Positions 1 to 9,012 of a stretch of 64,000 bases of DNA are shown one piece after another. Source of the DNA: Paraburkholderia sejongensis (GTDB lineage: Bacteria; Pseudomonadota; Gammaproteobacteria; Burkholderiales; Burkholderiaceae); contig NZ_JAJITD010000007.1 of NCBI RefSeq assembly GCF_020880815.1, positions 339,304 through 403,303 of the forward strand, given 5' to 3'. The position numbers and the translations under genes were made by a program. Numbering within the stretch: the stretch's first letter is position 1; every line of letters starts with the position of its first letter. The notes beneath the pieces were generated by a model that saw nothing but the letters and a program-made list of their open reading frames with translations, ran no database searches and was not told the DNA's origin.

Positions 1-1289
1 AACCGCAGTCGCAGTCGCCGCTTCAGTTGCAGCTTCAGTTGCCGCGATACCAGGGCCTGCGCTTCGGGATGGAAAGCCTGAACCGTGCGGCCTTTCCGCT
101 GATCGGCGCGGCGCTGGTGTGGATCGCGCGCGCGATCGCCGGCCAGTTCATGCACACGGCGCTGCTCAATGTGGCGCTGGTGCCGCTGGTCGGGATCGGC
201 CTGATCTATATCGTGTTTTTCTTCGCGCGGCGGGTGTTCAACCGCGACGGCGGCGTGCATCCGTGGCTGTTCCTCGTCGAGAAGACCGTGTCGGTGGTCG
301 TATGGATCGGCATGGTGCTGACGCTGCTGGGCATTCAGGAAGACGTGATCGAGTGGATGGGCAGCGTGCGCTTTCGCGTGGCCAATGCGCACATGACGCT
401 GCTGTCGCTGGCGACCGGCCTGCTGTGGGTCGGCGTCACGATGATCGTCGCGATGTGGCTCGGCTCGACCTTCGAAGAACGCCTGATGCGCTCGAAGACG
501 CTCGATGCGAACCTGAAGGTGGTGGTCGCGCGGGTCGGCCGGGCGGCCTTCGTGCTGGCGGCGATCCTGATCAGCCTGTCGATCGTCGGAATCGACATCA
601 CGGTGCTCGGCGTGTTCGGCGGCGCGCTCGGCGTGGGCCTCGGCTTCGGCATGCAGAAGATCGCCAGCAACTACGTGTCGGGCTTCATCATCCTGCTGGA
701 CCGCTCGCTGCGGATCGGCGACACGATCAATGTGAGCGGACTGGCGGGGCGGGTCACGCAGATTCGCACGCGCTACACGGTGGTGCGCGGGCTCGACGGG
801 ATCGAAACGCTGATCCCGAACGAGAAGCTGATCACCGACGTCGTGCAGAACCAGTCGTCGTTTCTGACCCGCGGCTACGCGAAGGCGACCGTGCAGATCG
901 CCTACACGTCCGACGTCGAACAGGCGATGGCGCTCCTCGCCGAGGCAGCCGCCGACGTGCCCCGGGTGCTGCGCGAGCCGGCGCCGACGCCCTATCTGGC
1001 CGGCTTCGGGGCGGACGGGATCAATCTGGAGCTCGGTTTCTGGATCGAGGACGCCGCGACCGGTACATCGGGCGTGCGCTCGAGCGTCAACCGCAACATC
1101 TGGCGCCTGTTCTCCGAACACAACATCTCGATTCCGTTCGCCCAGCGCGAGGTGCGGATCATCGGGCCGGTGGGCGGCGTGATACCGCAGTCGGTAGCAA
1201 TGACCGATCCGGTTGGCGGCGGCGGGGTGAACGCCACGTCCGAAGCCGCCTCCGCGCCTGTGGACGGCGCCGCCAACGACGTTCGCTGA
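1..1289 (+). CDS. MscS-family mechanosensitive ion channel (5'-truncated by window edge)
   Basis: Small-conductance mechanosensitive channel protein of the inner membrane, which gates on membrane tension to release solutes. The reading frame is open to the left edge, so the true N-terminus lies outside the window; the TTG at 27 is only the first possible internal start. Several hydrophobic segments precede a glycine/alanine-rich pore-like helix (GVFGGALGVGLGFGMQ) and the MscS beta domain with RIGDTI and LIPNEKLI, all typical of the family. The C-terminal tail after about residue 390 is low-complexity Gly/Ala/Val. No partner gene is evident; the next gene is an unrelated desaturase about 200 bp downstream. 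Confidence 0.9.
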   Translation, partial: PQSQSPLQLQLQLPRYQGLRFGMESLNRAAFPLIGAALVWIARAIAGQFMHTALLNVALVPLVGIGLIYIVFFFARRVFNRDGGVHPWLFLVEKTVSVVVWIGMVLTLLGIQEDVIEWMGSVRFRVANAHMTLLSLATGLLWVGVTMIVAMWLGSTFEERLMRSKTLDANLKVVVARVGRAAFVLAAILISLSIVGIDITVLGVFGGALGVGLGFGMQKIASNYVSGFIILLDRSLRIGDTINVSGLAGRVTQIRTRYTVVRGLDGIETLIPNEKLITDVVQNQSSFLTRGYAKATVQIAYTSDVEQAMALLAEAAADVPRVLREPAPTPYLAGFGADGINLELGFWIEDAATGTSGVRSSVNRNIWRLFSEHNISIPFAQREVRIIGPVGGVIPQSVAMTDPVGGGGVNATSEAASAPVDGAANDVR

Positions 1290-1437
1290 CGGCCGTTTCC
1301 CGTCGCCGCGCACTGCGTCCCGGTGCCGCGGCGAGCGCTATCGTGTTGATAGCACACAAAAAAATCCCTATTTGTTACAAACACTTGGAACGCTTCCAGT
1401 AGAATGTCGTCCAATCCCGCGTTATGCTTTCACTTTC

Positions 1438-1466
1438 TTGACACACGCGCCGCGTGTGCTCCGAAT
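1438..1466 (+). promoter_or_regulatory. Candidate promoter with overlapping perfect palindrome, desaturase gene
   Basis: A consensus -35 TTGACA (1438-1443) is followed 17 bp later by a weak -10 (CCGAAT, 1461-1466). The spacer holds a perfect 17-bp palindrome, CACACGCGCCGCGTGTG (1442-1458), which overlaps the -35. The position fits a repressor operator for the downstream fatty acid desaturase. Both the promoter and the operator are inferred from sequence only. Confidence 0.4.
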
Positions 1467-1490
1467 TTCTCGTTCTGCAGGTAACTTACC

Positions 1491-2687
1491 TTGTTGAATT
1501 CTTTGCTCGATTTCCTTGCCCACGGCCTGTTGCGTTTCTCATGGTTGCAACTCGTCGTGTACACGCTGATCGTCACGCACATCACGATTATCGGCGTCAC
1601 CGTCTATCTGCATCGCTGCCAGGCGCACCGCTCGCTGGAGCTGCACCCGATCGCCAGTCATTTTTTCCGCTTCTGGCTGTGGATGACCACGGGCATGTTG
1701 ACCGGCCAGTGGGCCGCGATTCACCGTAAGCATCACGCGAAGTGCGAGACCGAAGAGGATCCGCACAGTCCGCAAACGCGCGGCATCTGGAAGGTGCTGC
1801 TCGAAGGCGCGGAGCTCTATCGCGCGGAAGCGAAAAATGAAGAAACGATGCGTAAGTTCAGTCACGGCACGCCGAACGACTGGATTGAGCGCAACGTGTA
1901 CACGAAGTACCCGATCCTCGGCGTGAGCATCATGATGGTGATCAACGTCGCGCTGTTCGGCGTCGTCGGTCTGACGATCTGGGCAGTGCAGATGGTCTGG
2001 ATCCCGTTCTGGGCGGCGGGCGTGGTCAACGGCCTCGCGCATTTCTGGGGCTATCGCAACTTCAACTCGTCGGATGCGAGCACCAACATCTTCCCGTGGG
2101 GCATCATCATCGGCGGCGAAGAACTGCATAACAATCACCACACGTACGCGACGTCGGCCAAGCTGTCGAACAAGTGGTATGAGTTTGACATCGGCTGGAT
2201 GTATATCCGCATCATGCAGGCGTTCCGTCTGGCCAAGGTGAAGAAGGTGGCGCCTACGCCGCGTCTGACCACTGGCAAGCTCGTGCTCGATCAGGACACG
2301 CTGCAGGCCGTGCTCGCGAACCGCTACGAAGTGATGGCGCGTTACGCGAAGGCGATCAAGCGCGCTTACCGTCAGGAGCTCGCGCATCTGAAGGAAGTCG
2401 GCGCACGCGAGAAATACCAGGTGATGCGCGGCGCGCGCAGCTGGCTCCACAAGGAAGAGGCTGGCCTGAACGAGCCGCAGAAGCGCCAGTTGCCGCAGAT
2501 CTTTGCGAGCAGCCAGAAGCTGAAGACGTACATCGACATGCGCAACGAGCTCGCGTCGATATGGGAGCGTTCCAATGCGTCGCGCGAACAGTTGCTCGCT
2601 CAGTTGCAGGACTGGTGCCATCGCGCGGAGCAGAGCGGCATCAAGGCGTTGCAAGACTTCGCGATGCGACTGCGTCGCTATGCCTGA
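1491..2687 (+). CDS. Acyl (acyl-CoA/acyl-lipid) delta-9 type fatty acid desaturase
   Basis: Membrane di-iron desaturase that introduces a double bond into saturated acyl chains, used to adjust membrane fluidity. The three histidine boxes of the family are present: HRCQAH (H41-H46), HRKHH (78-82) and HNNHH (213-217). Hydrophobic segments surround the first box and lie between boxes two and three. The C-terminal 150 residues form a charged helical cytosolic extension, longer than in minimal desaturases. The start is TTG at 1491 (MLNSLLDFL), followed directly by a second TTG; no ATG lies in a better position. A strong terminator follows at 2714-2745. The enzyme's electron donor cannot be identified here. 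Confidence 0.9.
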   Translation: MLNSLLDFLAHGLLRFSWLQLVVYTLIVTHITIIGVTVYLHRCQAHRSLELHPIASHFFRFWLWMTTGMLTGQWAAIHRKHHAKCETEEDPHSPQTRGIWKVLLEGAELYRAEAKNEETMRKFSHGTPNDWIERNVYTKYPILGVSIMMVINVALFGVVGLTIWAVQMVWIPFWAAGVVNGLAHFWGYRNFNSSDASTNIFPWGIIIGGEELHNNHHTYATSAKLSNKWYEFDIGWMYIRIMQAFRLAKVKKVAPTPRLTTGKLVLDQDTLQAVLANRYEVMARYAKAIKRAYRQELAHLKEVGAREKYQVMRGARSWLHKEEAGLNEPQKRQLPQIFASSQKLKTYIDMRNELASIWERSNASREQLLAQLQDWCHRAEQSGIKALQDFAMRLRRYA

Positions 2688-2713
2688 AATCCATTAAAAT
2701 TTCAGCACGTCAC

Positions 2714-2745
2714 AAAACCCCGCGTTGGCGGGGTTTTGCTTTTTT
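2714..2745 (+). terminator. Intrinsic terminator after the desaturase gene
   Basis: A perfect 10-bp stem AAAACCCCGC / GCGGGGTTTT (2714-2723 with 2728-2737) has a GTTG loop and is followed by GCTTTTTT. Confidence 0.9.
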
Positions 2746-2819
2746 GGGCCGTGGAAAATCGTCGGACGAAAGTAGCACGACCGTCGAACCGCGGCGGCCA
2801 GGTGAGGGCAGAGGAGATG

Positions 2820-3959
2820 ATGGAGCAGCAGGCGATCAGGACCGTCGAATACGACCGGCCTCAGGCACTGGGCACAACGTGCGCAATTGGGCAGGCGTGG
2901 GCGAAGGTGCCCGCGATGCCGTCGGTGGAAGAGAAGCAGGCGCTGAAGGCGCGCATTCGCGCGTTACTGAAGCGGGAGAAAGCGGTGCTCGTCGCGCATT
3001 ATTACGTCGACGCCGAATTGCAGGAGCTCGCCGACGAGACCGGCGGTTGCGTCGCCGATTCGCTGGAAATGGCGCGCTTCGGGCGCGATCACGATGCGCA
3101 GACGCTGGTGGTCGCGGGCGTTCGCTTCATGGGCGAGACCGCGAAAATCCTTAGTCCCGACAAACGCATTCTGATGCCTGATCTCGATGCGACCTGTTCG
3201 CTCGATCTCGGCTGTCCGGTCGATGAATTTTCGGCTTTTTGCGATGCGCATCCAGACCGCACGGTGGTCGTGTATGCGAACACCAGCGCTGCCGTGAAGG
3301 CGCGCGCGGACTGGATGGTCACGTCGTCGATCGGACTCGAGATCGTCGCCGATCTGCATGCGCGCGGTGAAAAGATCATCTGGGCGCCGGACCGTCATCT
3401 GGGTGGCTACATTCAGGGCAAGACCGGCGCGGACATGCTGATGTGGCAGGGATCGTGCCTCGTGCACGACGAGTTCAAGGGTATCGAACTCGATCTGCTG
3501 CGCGCCGAGTACCCGCGTGCCAAGGTCCTCGTGCATCCGGAGTCGCCGGCCAATGTGGTCGCCCAGGCTGATGTGGTCGGCTCGACCACGCAACTGATCG
3601 ATGCCGCGCGCAAGCTCGACGCGACGCATTTCATCGTCGCGACCGACCTCGGCATCCTGCACAAGATGCAGCTGGCCGCTCCCGGCAAGACCCTGATCGC
3701 CGCGCCGACGGCCGGCAACAGCGCAACCTGCAAGAGCTGCGCGCATTGTCCGTGGATGGCGATGAACGGCTTGGGGAACCTGGCCGACGTGCTCGAACGC
3801 GGCCACAACGAAATTTCCGTCGACCGTGCAATCGGCGAGCGCGCGCGTTTACCGATCGATCGGATGCTCGACTTCGCGGCGCGTCACAAGAAGCGCGTGC
3901 AGGCGAGCGGCGATCTCGCGCGCGACGCGCAACTGTATTCGAACGTGGGAGCAGCGTAA
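2820..3959 (+). CDS. nadA: Quinolinate synthase NadA
   Basis: Condenses iminoaspartate (made by NadB) with dihydroxyacetone phosphate to quinolinate in de novo NAD synthesis; a cytosolic [4Fe-4S] enzyme. About 379 residues, as expected for the family. Likely cluster ligands are visible: Cys126 in TCSLDLGC, Cys213 in GSCLVHDE, and the C-terminal CKSCAHC (304-310). Two adjacent ATGs occur (2817, 2820). The second is preferred because GAGGAG abuts the first and leaves better spacing to 2820, giving MEQQAIRTVEYDRP. The stop TAA overlaps the nadC ATG (TAATG), so the two genes are translationally coupled. Confidence 0.96.
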   Translation: MEQQAIRTVEYDRPQALGTTCAIGQAWAKVPAMPSVEEKQALKARIRALLKREKAVLVAHYYVDAELQELADETGGCVADSLEMARFGRDHDAQTLVVAGVRFMGETAKILSPDKRILMPDLDATCSLDLGCPVDEFSAFCDAHPDRTVVVYANTSAAVKARADWMVTSSIGLEIVADLHARGEKIIWAPDRHLGGYIQGKTGADMLMWQGSCLVHDEFKGIELDLLRAEYPRAKVLVHPESPANVVAQADVVGSTTQLIDAARKLDATHFIVATDLGILHKMQLAAPGKTLIAAPTAGNSATCKSCAHCPWMAMNGLGNLADVLERGHNEISVDRAIGERARLPIDRMLDFAARHKKRVQASGDLARDAQLYSNVGAA

Positions 3960-4888
3960 TGACGGTGGTGGAGAAGGCGCCGGAGTCGGCGGTGGGCGGA
4001 CGTGCAACGGTCCATCACGCGGTGTCGCCGCTATTCGCGGAGATCCACGCGCAATACGGCGCGGCGTTCGACGCGGCGCTCGCGCGCAACGTCGCGGATG
4101 CGCTGGCCGAAGACGTCGGCAGCGGCGATCAGACCGGCCGCCTCGTGCCCGCGGACGACGTGCGCGCCGCTCGCATCATCGTGCGCGAGGACGCGGTATT
4201 GTGCGGCGTGCTGTGGTTCGACGCGGTGATGCGCTCGGTCGATCCGCGTATCGAGGTCCAATGGCGTTATCGCGAAGGTGAGCGGATGAGCGCGGACACG
4301 CCGGTCTGCGAACTGCGCGGGCCGGTGCGCGCGCTGCTGACCGCGGAGCGCAACGCGATGAACTTCCTGCAGTTGCTGTCGGGTGTGGCGAGCGCGACGC
4401 GCCGCTATGTCGACGCGATCGCTCATACGCGTACGCGCGTGCTCGATACGCGCAAAACCCTGCCCGGTTTGCGGCTCGCACAGAAGTACGCGGTGCGCGT
4501 GGGCGGTGGCGCGAACCAGCGGCTCGCGCTGTACGACGGCATCCTGATCAAGGAGAACCATATCGCCGCGGCCGGCGGGGTGGGGGCGGCGATGGACGCG
4601 GCGCTTGCGTTGAATGCCGGCGTGCCGATCCAGATCGAGGTCGAGACGATCGAGCAACTGGAAATCGCGCTCGCGCATCGCGCGCAGTCGATCCTCCTCG
4701 ACAACTTTTCGTTCCACATGATGCGCGACGCGGTGAGGAACACGGCCGGGCGGGCGGTGCTCGAAGTGTCCGGCGGCGTGAATTTCGACACCGTGCGCAC
4801 GATCGCGGAGACCGGCGTCGATCGCGTGTCGATCGGTGCGCTGACCAAAGACGTGCGCGCGACCGATTACTCGATGCGGATCGTTTGA
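3959..4888 (+). CDS. nadC: Nicotinate-nucleotide pyrophosphorylase (quinolinate phosphoribosyltransferase) NadC
   Basis: Converts quinolinate and PRPP to nicotinate mononucleotide and CO2, the step after NadA. 309 residues. Family signatures include AEDVGSGDQT near residue 45, RNAMNFLQLLSGVA, DTRKTLPGLR (Arg/Lys phosphate-binding), LIKENH, IEVET and LLDNF. The start ATG (3959-3961) overlaps the nadA stop by one base. The operon ends at a hairpin at 4941-4990, facing convergent nadB, so all three de novo NAD genes are clustered. Confidence 0.97.
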   Translation: MTVVEKAPESAVGGRATVHHAVSPLFAEIHAQYGAAFDAALARNVADALAEDVGSGDQTGRLVPADDVRAARIIVREDAVLCGVLWFDAVMRSVDPRIEVQWRYREGERMSADTPVCELRGPVRALLTAERNAMNFLQLLSGVASATRRYVDAIAHTRTRVLDTRKTLPGLRLAQKYAVRVGGGANQRLALYDGILIKENHIAAAGGVGAAMDAALALNAGVPIQIEVETIEQLEIALAHRAQSILLDNFSFHMMRDAVRNTAGRAVLEVSGGVNFDTVRTIAETGVDRVSIGALTKDVRATDYSMRIV

Positions 4889-4940
4889 CGCGACTGCGTT
4901 GGCGCGCGAGACGGCGTCCGCGGTTGCGGGCGCCGTGAAG

Positions 4941-4990
4941 CAAAAAAAGGCCGTCGCCGGAGTCGATCCGCCGATGGCCTTGTCGTTTTT
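4941..4990. terminator. Terminator hairpin between convergent nadC and nadB
   Basis: The 10-bp stem AAGGCCGTCG pairs with CGATGGCCTT (one G-T pair). It is flanked by an A-run on the left and TGTCGTTTTT on the right, so it may serve both strands. Confidence 0.75.
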
Positions 4991-5012
4991 GCACGGCCTT
5001 CTCAAGCGCAGG

Positions 5013-6611
5013 TCACACCCCAGCTTTGCGCACATACTCTGGCGACAACACCGTCGGCAGTGCCTTCGGCAACGTGGCCGGCCAGTCGCGGCTGAAATGC
5101 AGCCCGCGGCTCTCACGCCGCGAGCTCGCGCCGTCGACGATCAGCGAAGCGACGTCGACCAGGTTGCGCAGTTCCAGCAGATCGCGGCTCACCTTGAAGT
5201 TCGCGTAGTACTCGTGGATCTCGTCGCGCAGCAGCGCCAGGCGGTGCTTCGCCCGTTCGAGCCGCTTGTCGGTGCGCACGATGCCGACGTAATTCCACAT
5301 CAAGCGGCGCAACTCGTCCCAGTTGTGCGCGACCACCACTTCCTCGTCCGGATCGGACACGCGACTTTCGTCCCATGCGGGCAGCGGCGCGCCGATCGCG
5401 GCGCCGAAGCCTTCCGCTTCGATCGCCTGCGCGGCCGAGCGGCCGATCACAAGACATTCGAGCAACGAGTTGCTGGCGAGCCGGTTCGCGCCATGCAGAC
5501 CGGTGCAGGAAGTCTCGCCGACCGCATACAGGCCGGCGAGATCGGTGCGACCCGCGAGATCGGTGACGACGCCGCCGCACGTGTAGTGCGCGGCCGGCAC
5601 GACCGGAATCGGCTCTTTCGTGATGTCGATGCCGAATTCGCGGCAGCGCGCCAGAATCGTCGGGAAATGCTCGTGCAGGAACTCGGCCGGCTGATGGCTG
5701 ATGTCGAGGTACACGCAATCGATGCCGCGTTTCTTGATCTCGAAGTCGATCGCGCGCGCGACGATGTCGCGTGGCGCGAGCTCCGCGCGCTCGTCGTGAT
5801 TCGGCATGAAGCGGGTGCCGTCGGGCAGCTTGAGAATGCCGCCTTCGCCGCGCACCGCTTCCGAAATCAGGAACGACTTCGCGTACGGATGGAACAGGCA
5901 GGTCGGGTGGAACTGGATGAACTCCATATTCGATACCCGGCAGCCGGCGCGCCAGGCCATCGCGATGCCGTCGCCGGTCGCGGTATCGGGGTTGGTCGTG
6001 TACAGATAGACCTTGCCTGCACCGCCGGTGGCGAGCACCGTGTGCGGCGCTTCGATCGTTACCGTACGGCCGCTTTGCAGCTCGAGCGCGTACAGGCCGT
6101 GGCAGCGGCGGCCGGGCAGGCCCAGACGCTCGGAGGTGATCAGGTCGATCGCGTGATGGTCTTCGAACAGCGTGATGTTCGGGTGCTGGCGCACCTTTTC
6201 GCTCAACGTGGCGACTACCGCATGGCCGGTCGCATCGGCCGCGTGAATGATCCGGCGATGGCTGTGGCCGCCTTCGCGCGTCAGATGAAAGCCGAGTTCC
6301 GCGGCGTCGTCCTTCGTGAACGGCACGCCTTGCCCGATCAGCCATTCGATCGCGGCGCGCCCATGTTCGACGATAAAGCGCGTCGCCGCCTCGTCGCACA
6401 GTCCGCCGCCCGCGATGAGCGTGTCGCGCACGTGATTTTCGACGCTGTCCGCCGAGTCGAGTACCGCGGCGATGCCGCCTTGCGCCCAGTCGCTGGCACC
6501 CTCGGTCAGCGATCGTTTGGCGATCACCGCGACCCGCCGGGTCTGCGCGAGATTGAGCGCGACACTCAGGCCCGCCAGACCGCTACCGACAATCGCCACA
6601 TCGAATTCCAT
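5013..6611 (-). CDS. nadB: L-aspartate oxidase NadB
   Basis: FAD enzyme that oxidises L-aspartate to iminoaspartate, the substrate of NadA. 532 residues. The N-terminus is a dinucleotide-binding motif (VAIVGSGLAGLSVAL). Other family signatures are GGIAAV, the HHAIDL region, TGGAGKVY, EFIQFHPT and the C-terminal ETSCTGLHGANRLASNSLLE flavin segment. The start is the ATG at 6609-6611. It converges on nadAC and is therefore a separate transcription unit from its pathway partners. Confidence 0.97.
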   Translation of the reverse strand: MEFDVAIVGSGLAGLSVALNLAQTRRVAVIAKRSLTEGASDWAQGGIAAVLDSADSVENHVRDTLIAGGGLCDEAATRFIVEHGRAAIEWLIGQGVPFTKDDAAELGFHLTREGGHSHRRIIHAADATGHAVVATLSEKVRQHPNITLFEDHHAIDLITSERLGLPGRRCHGLYALELQSGRTVTIEAPHTVLATGGAGKVYLYTTNPDTATGDGIAMAWRAGCRVSNMEFIQFHPTCLFHPYAKSFLISEAVRGEGGILKLPDGTRFMPNHDERAELAPRDIVARAIDFEIKKRGIDCVYLDISHQPAEFLHEHFPTILARCREFGIDITKEPIPVVPAAHYTCGGVVTDLAGRTDLAGLYAVGETSCTGLHGANRLASNSLLECLVIGRSAAQAIEAEGFGAAIGAPLPAWDESRVSDPDEEVVVAHNWDELRRLMWNYVGIVRTDKRLERAKHRLALLRDEIHEYYANFKVSRDLLELRNLVDVASLIVDGASSRRESRGLHFSRDWPATLPKALPTVLSPEYVRKAGV

Positions 6612-6771
6612 TGCCTACATCTCCGTCTTTCGTTTTGCGATGACGGCGCGCGATCCAGCGCGCGCCGCGAAAACGACAAAGGATACGCGCCGCAGCCGGC
6701 GAGGGAAAGCTGGCCGAATGGAATAAGGTGTTACTTGCGAGCGTGGCAGCGCTTGGCGTACCGCGCGCGCC

Positions 6772-6805
6772 AAAACAAAAAAGCCTCGCACGGATGCGAG
6801 GCTTT
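6772..6805 (-). terminator. Intrinsic terminator after rpmB-rpmG
   Basis: A 9-bp stem AGCCTCGCA / TGCGAGGCT (6782-6790 with 6795-6803). Read on the minus strand, it is followed by TTTTTTGTTTT. Confidence 0.85.
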
Positions 6806-6847
6806 TCGGCATGTCTTCGCCTTCGTCAGGCTAGAGGAGATCCAAGA

Positions 6848-7015
6848 TTACTTGATCTTGGTTTCCTTGTAGTCAACGTGCTTGCGGATGACCGGATCAA
6901 ATTTCTTGATCAGCATCTTTTCCGGCATGTTGCGTTTGTTCTTCGTGGTCGTGTAGAAGTGACCCGTGCCTGCGGTCGATTCCAGCTTGATCTTGTCGCG
7001 TGCGCCTTTCGCCAT
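6848..7015 (-). CDS. rpmG: Large ribosomal subunit protein bL33
   Basis: A 55-residue basic ribosomal protein beginning MAKGARDKIKLEST and ending DYKETKIK. It has no cysteines, so it is the zinc-independent (C-minus) form of L33. It lies 10 bp downstream of rpmB on the same strand, the standard rpmB-rpmG pairing, and a terminator follows. Confidence 0.97.
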   Translation of the reverse strand: MAKGARDKIKLESTAGTGHFYTTTKNKRNMPEKMLIKKFDPVIRKHVDYKETKIK

Positions 7016-7025
7016 GATTTACTCC

Positions 7026-7259
7026 TTAGGCTTCGCCGCGTGCGCGCAGATCTGCGAGCACAGCGTCAATACCGTTCTTGTCGATCAGGCGCAGGCCGGC
7101 GTTCGAAATACGCAGACGCACCCAACGGTTTTCGCTTTCCACCCAGATACGGCGGCTTTGCAGGTTCGGCAGGAACCGGCGCTTGGTCTTGTTGTTCGCG
7201 TGGGAAACGTTGTTGCCGCTCATCGGCGCTTTCCCAGTTACTTGGCATACGCGTGCCAT
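7026..7259 (-). CDS. rpmB: Large ribosomal subunit protein bL28
   Basis: A 77-residue ribosomal protein with the family start MARVCQVTGK and the SHANNKTKRRF segment. The C-terminus carries LRISNAGLRLIDKNGID. It has only one cysteine, so it lacks the zinc ribbon. It is first gene of the rpmB-rpmG unit. The likely promoter lies about 165 bp upstream, inside the radC stop region, which leaves a leader of about 158 nt. Confidence 0.97.
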   Translation of the reverse strand: MARVCQVTGKAPMSGNNVSHANNKTKRRFLPNLQSRRIWVESENRWVRLRISNAGLRLIDKNGIDAVLADLRARGEA

Positions 7260-7423
7260 GAGAGCACTCCTAATACGCTAATTCTGAGTTCGAACGCCGT
7301 GAAAGTTTCCCGAAAAGAGCCGCACTGAAGTGGAGTCCGCAAGTACTCGCTACTACAGCCGCCTGACCTTTTTGGAACGCCTCAGTGGCTTCGGAACAGG
7401 GGGTTGGAAATAGGCAAACCGGG

Positions 7424-7453
7424 ATTCTAGCAGAAAAAAACTCGATAAATCAA
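7424..7453 (-). promoter_or_regulatory. Candidate promoter for rpmB-rpmG
   Basis: On the minus strand, -35 TTGATT (7453-7448) and -10 TAGAAT (7429-7424) are separated by 18 bp that include a T-rich spacer. The predicted start near 7417 would give a leader of about 158 nt before rpmB. The promoter overlaps the last codons of radC. Confidence 0.55.
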
Positions 7454-8343
7454 ACCTTATTTGCGACGCCGGACACGGCGTTGCGCAGCGGCTCCTCGGC
7501 TTGCCGCGGCGCGGCCGGCCGATGCGGATGCTTGGGCCAACCGGCGCGGGCGAATGAGTATACGCCGTCCGCGCTGACCACCAGATGATCGATCAACTGG
7601 ATGTCGACCAGCGCGAGCGCGTCGCGAAGCGTCTGTGTCAGCCGACAATCGCTCGCGCTCGGCTGCAACGCACCGGACGGATGGTTATGCGCGACGATCA
7701 AACTGGCCGCGTTGGCCGCGAGCGCGCGCCGCACGATTTCGCGCGGATACACGGCCATCCGCGTGAGCGAGCCCTGCGCGCTTTCCTCGCAGTCGATCAG
7801 CCGATGCCGCGCGTCGAGAAACAGCGACACGAACACCTCCAGCGGCCGCCCGCCGATCAACAGGCGCAAATAATTCTCCACCGTTTCCGGGGAATTCAGC
7901 AGTTCCCGTCTACGCATCCGGTCGACCAGCGAGCGGCGCGACATTTCCATGATCGCGAGCAGCTGGGTTTTTTTCGCCGGACCGAGGCCGCGGATCCCGT
8001 CGAAGTCCGTGTAGGTCGCGTCGAGCATCGCGCGCAGTGTGCCGAAGCGCTCCAGCAACGCGCCCGCGACCCTGAACACGTCGTGGCCGGGCAGGCCGGA
8101 GCCCAATACGAGCGCGATCATTTCAGTGTCGGACAGCGCGCTGGGGCCCTTGCTGATCAGCCGCTCGCGCGGCATGTCGCTGCGATGCCACTTGCCGCGC
8201 AATAGTCGGGAACGGATGCGGGCGGCGGCTCCGTCAGTCGGTTCCGCAGCCTGCCCGCCGGGCGCGCCTTTCCCGCGCCGACGCGCTGGCCGCCGCGTGC
8301 CGGCCTCGGCGGTTGCGTCGATTGGGCTGGCGAAATCTGCCAT
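7450..8343 (-). CDS. radC: RadC family (JAB/MPN) protein
   Basis: Member of the RadC/YeeS family with an N-terminal helix-hairpin-helix region (GIRGLGPAKKTQL) and a C-terminal MPN+/JAMM domain whose zinc motif HNHPSG is visible. The biochemical role in the family is unsettled, and a DNA-repair role has been questioned. The start chosen is ATG 8343 (MADFASPID), because GGAGG sits about 11 nt upstream and the frame upstream of it is low-quality. This gives 297 residues, against about 220-230 for the core family; the first 60 residues are a low-complexity Arg/Gly/Ala extension. Divergent from fkpB. Confidence 0.88.
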   Translation of the reverse strand: MADFASPIDATAEAGTRRPARRRGKGAPGGQAAEPTDGAAARIRSRLLRGKWHRSDMPRERLISKGPSALSDTEMIALVLGSGLPGHDVFRVAGALLERFGTLRAMLDATYTDFDGIRGLGPAKKTQLLAIMEMSRRSLVDRMRRRELLNSPETVENYLRLLIGGRPLEVFVSLFLDARHRLIDCEESAQGSLTRMAVYPREIVRRALAANAASLIVAHNHPSGALQPSASDCRLTQTLRDALALVDIQLIDHLVVSADGVYSFARAGWPKHPHRPAAPRQAEEPLRNAVSGVANKV

Positions 8344-8554
8344 ATATACAAGGTCCTCCGCTTCCGGGTGGCGGTCCGGCCGGCACGCGGTGCCGCCCGG
8401 ACCGTGCCCCCTTTTGCGGGCGACGGACTCAAGCCGGCGCCCGCTAGGTGGCTTACAATAGACGCTTTGCGCACGGCACCCCGACGGTTTGCCACACGCG
8501 TCGACTGCGCCCGCGGCGCACGCGTGCAGCGCGCTTCGACTGAGCGAGCATTGC

Positions 8555-9010
8555 ATGAGCATCATCGACATCTCCGAGGTGAAACCCGGTTCACACGTCA
8601 CGCTGCATTACCGGCTTTCGCTTGCCGATGGCGCCGAAGTGATCAACACGTTTAACGACAAACCGGCCACGCTGCTCCTGGGCGCCGGCCAACTGGCGCC
8701 GCCGCTGGAAGACATTTTGCTGGGTCTGAAGGTGGGCCACCATTCGACCTTTCAGCTAGCGCCGGGCCAGGCATTCGGGTCGCGCAATCCGGAGCTGATC
8801 CAGCGTGTTTCCCTTGCCACGTTGCGGGAGAACAGCATGATCGGCGAGGATTTTTCGCCGGGCGATCTGGTCGAATTCAACGCCCCGGGCGGCGGACGCT
8901 ATGCCGGCGTGCTGAAAGAAGTCGGCGAAACGTCGGCGCTGTTCGATTTCAATCACCCGCTTGCCGGCCAGGCGCTGGCGTTTGAAGTGAAAATCATCGG
9001 GATTTTGTAA
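8555..9010 (+). CDS. fkpB: FKBP-type peptidyl-prolyl cis-trans isomerase (SlpA/FkpB-like)
   Basis: Cytosolic proline isomerase/chaperone of the SlpA class, with an FKBP core and an inserted flap domain. About 151 residues. Visible family features are VTLHYRLSLADG at the start, the LLGAGQLAPPLE region, GLKVGHHSTFQLAPGQAFG, and the C-terminal FDFNHPLAGQALAFEVKI, which closely matches the family. The start is ATG 8555 (MSIIDISEV); the longer frame upstream is Ala/His/Arg-rich and unlike the family. It ends 2 bp before ispH, the same pairing as in enteric bacteria. Confidence 0.93.
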   Translation: MSIIDISEVKPGSHVTLHYRLSLADGAEVINTFNDKPATLLLGAGQLAPPLEDILLGLKVGHHSTFQLAPGQAFGSRNPELIQRVSLATLRENSMIGEDFSPGDLVEFNAPGGGRYAGVLKEVGETSALFDFNHPLAGQALAFEVKIIGIL

Positions 9011-9012
9011 AC

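Noticed and set aside
4899..6872. Long plus-strand frame opposite nadB
   Set aside because: It is the antisense shadow of nadB in GC-rich DNA; the protein has no family features, while nadB is complete on the other strand.
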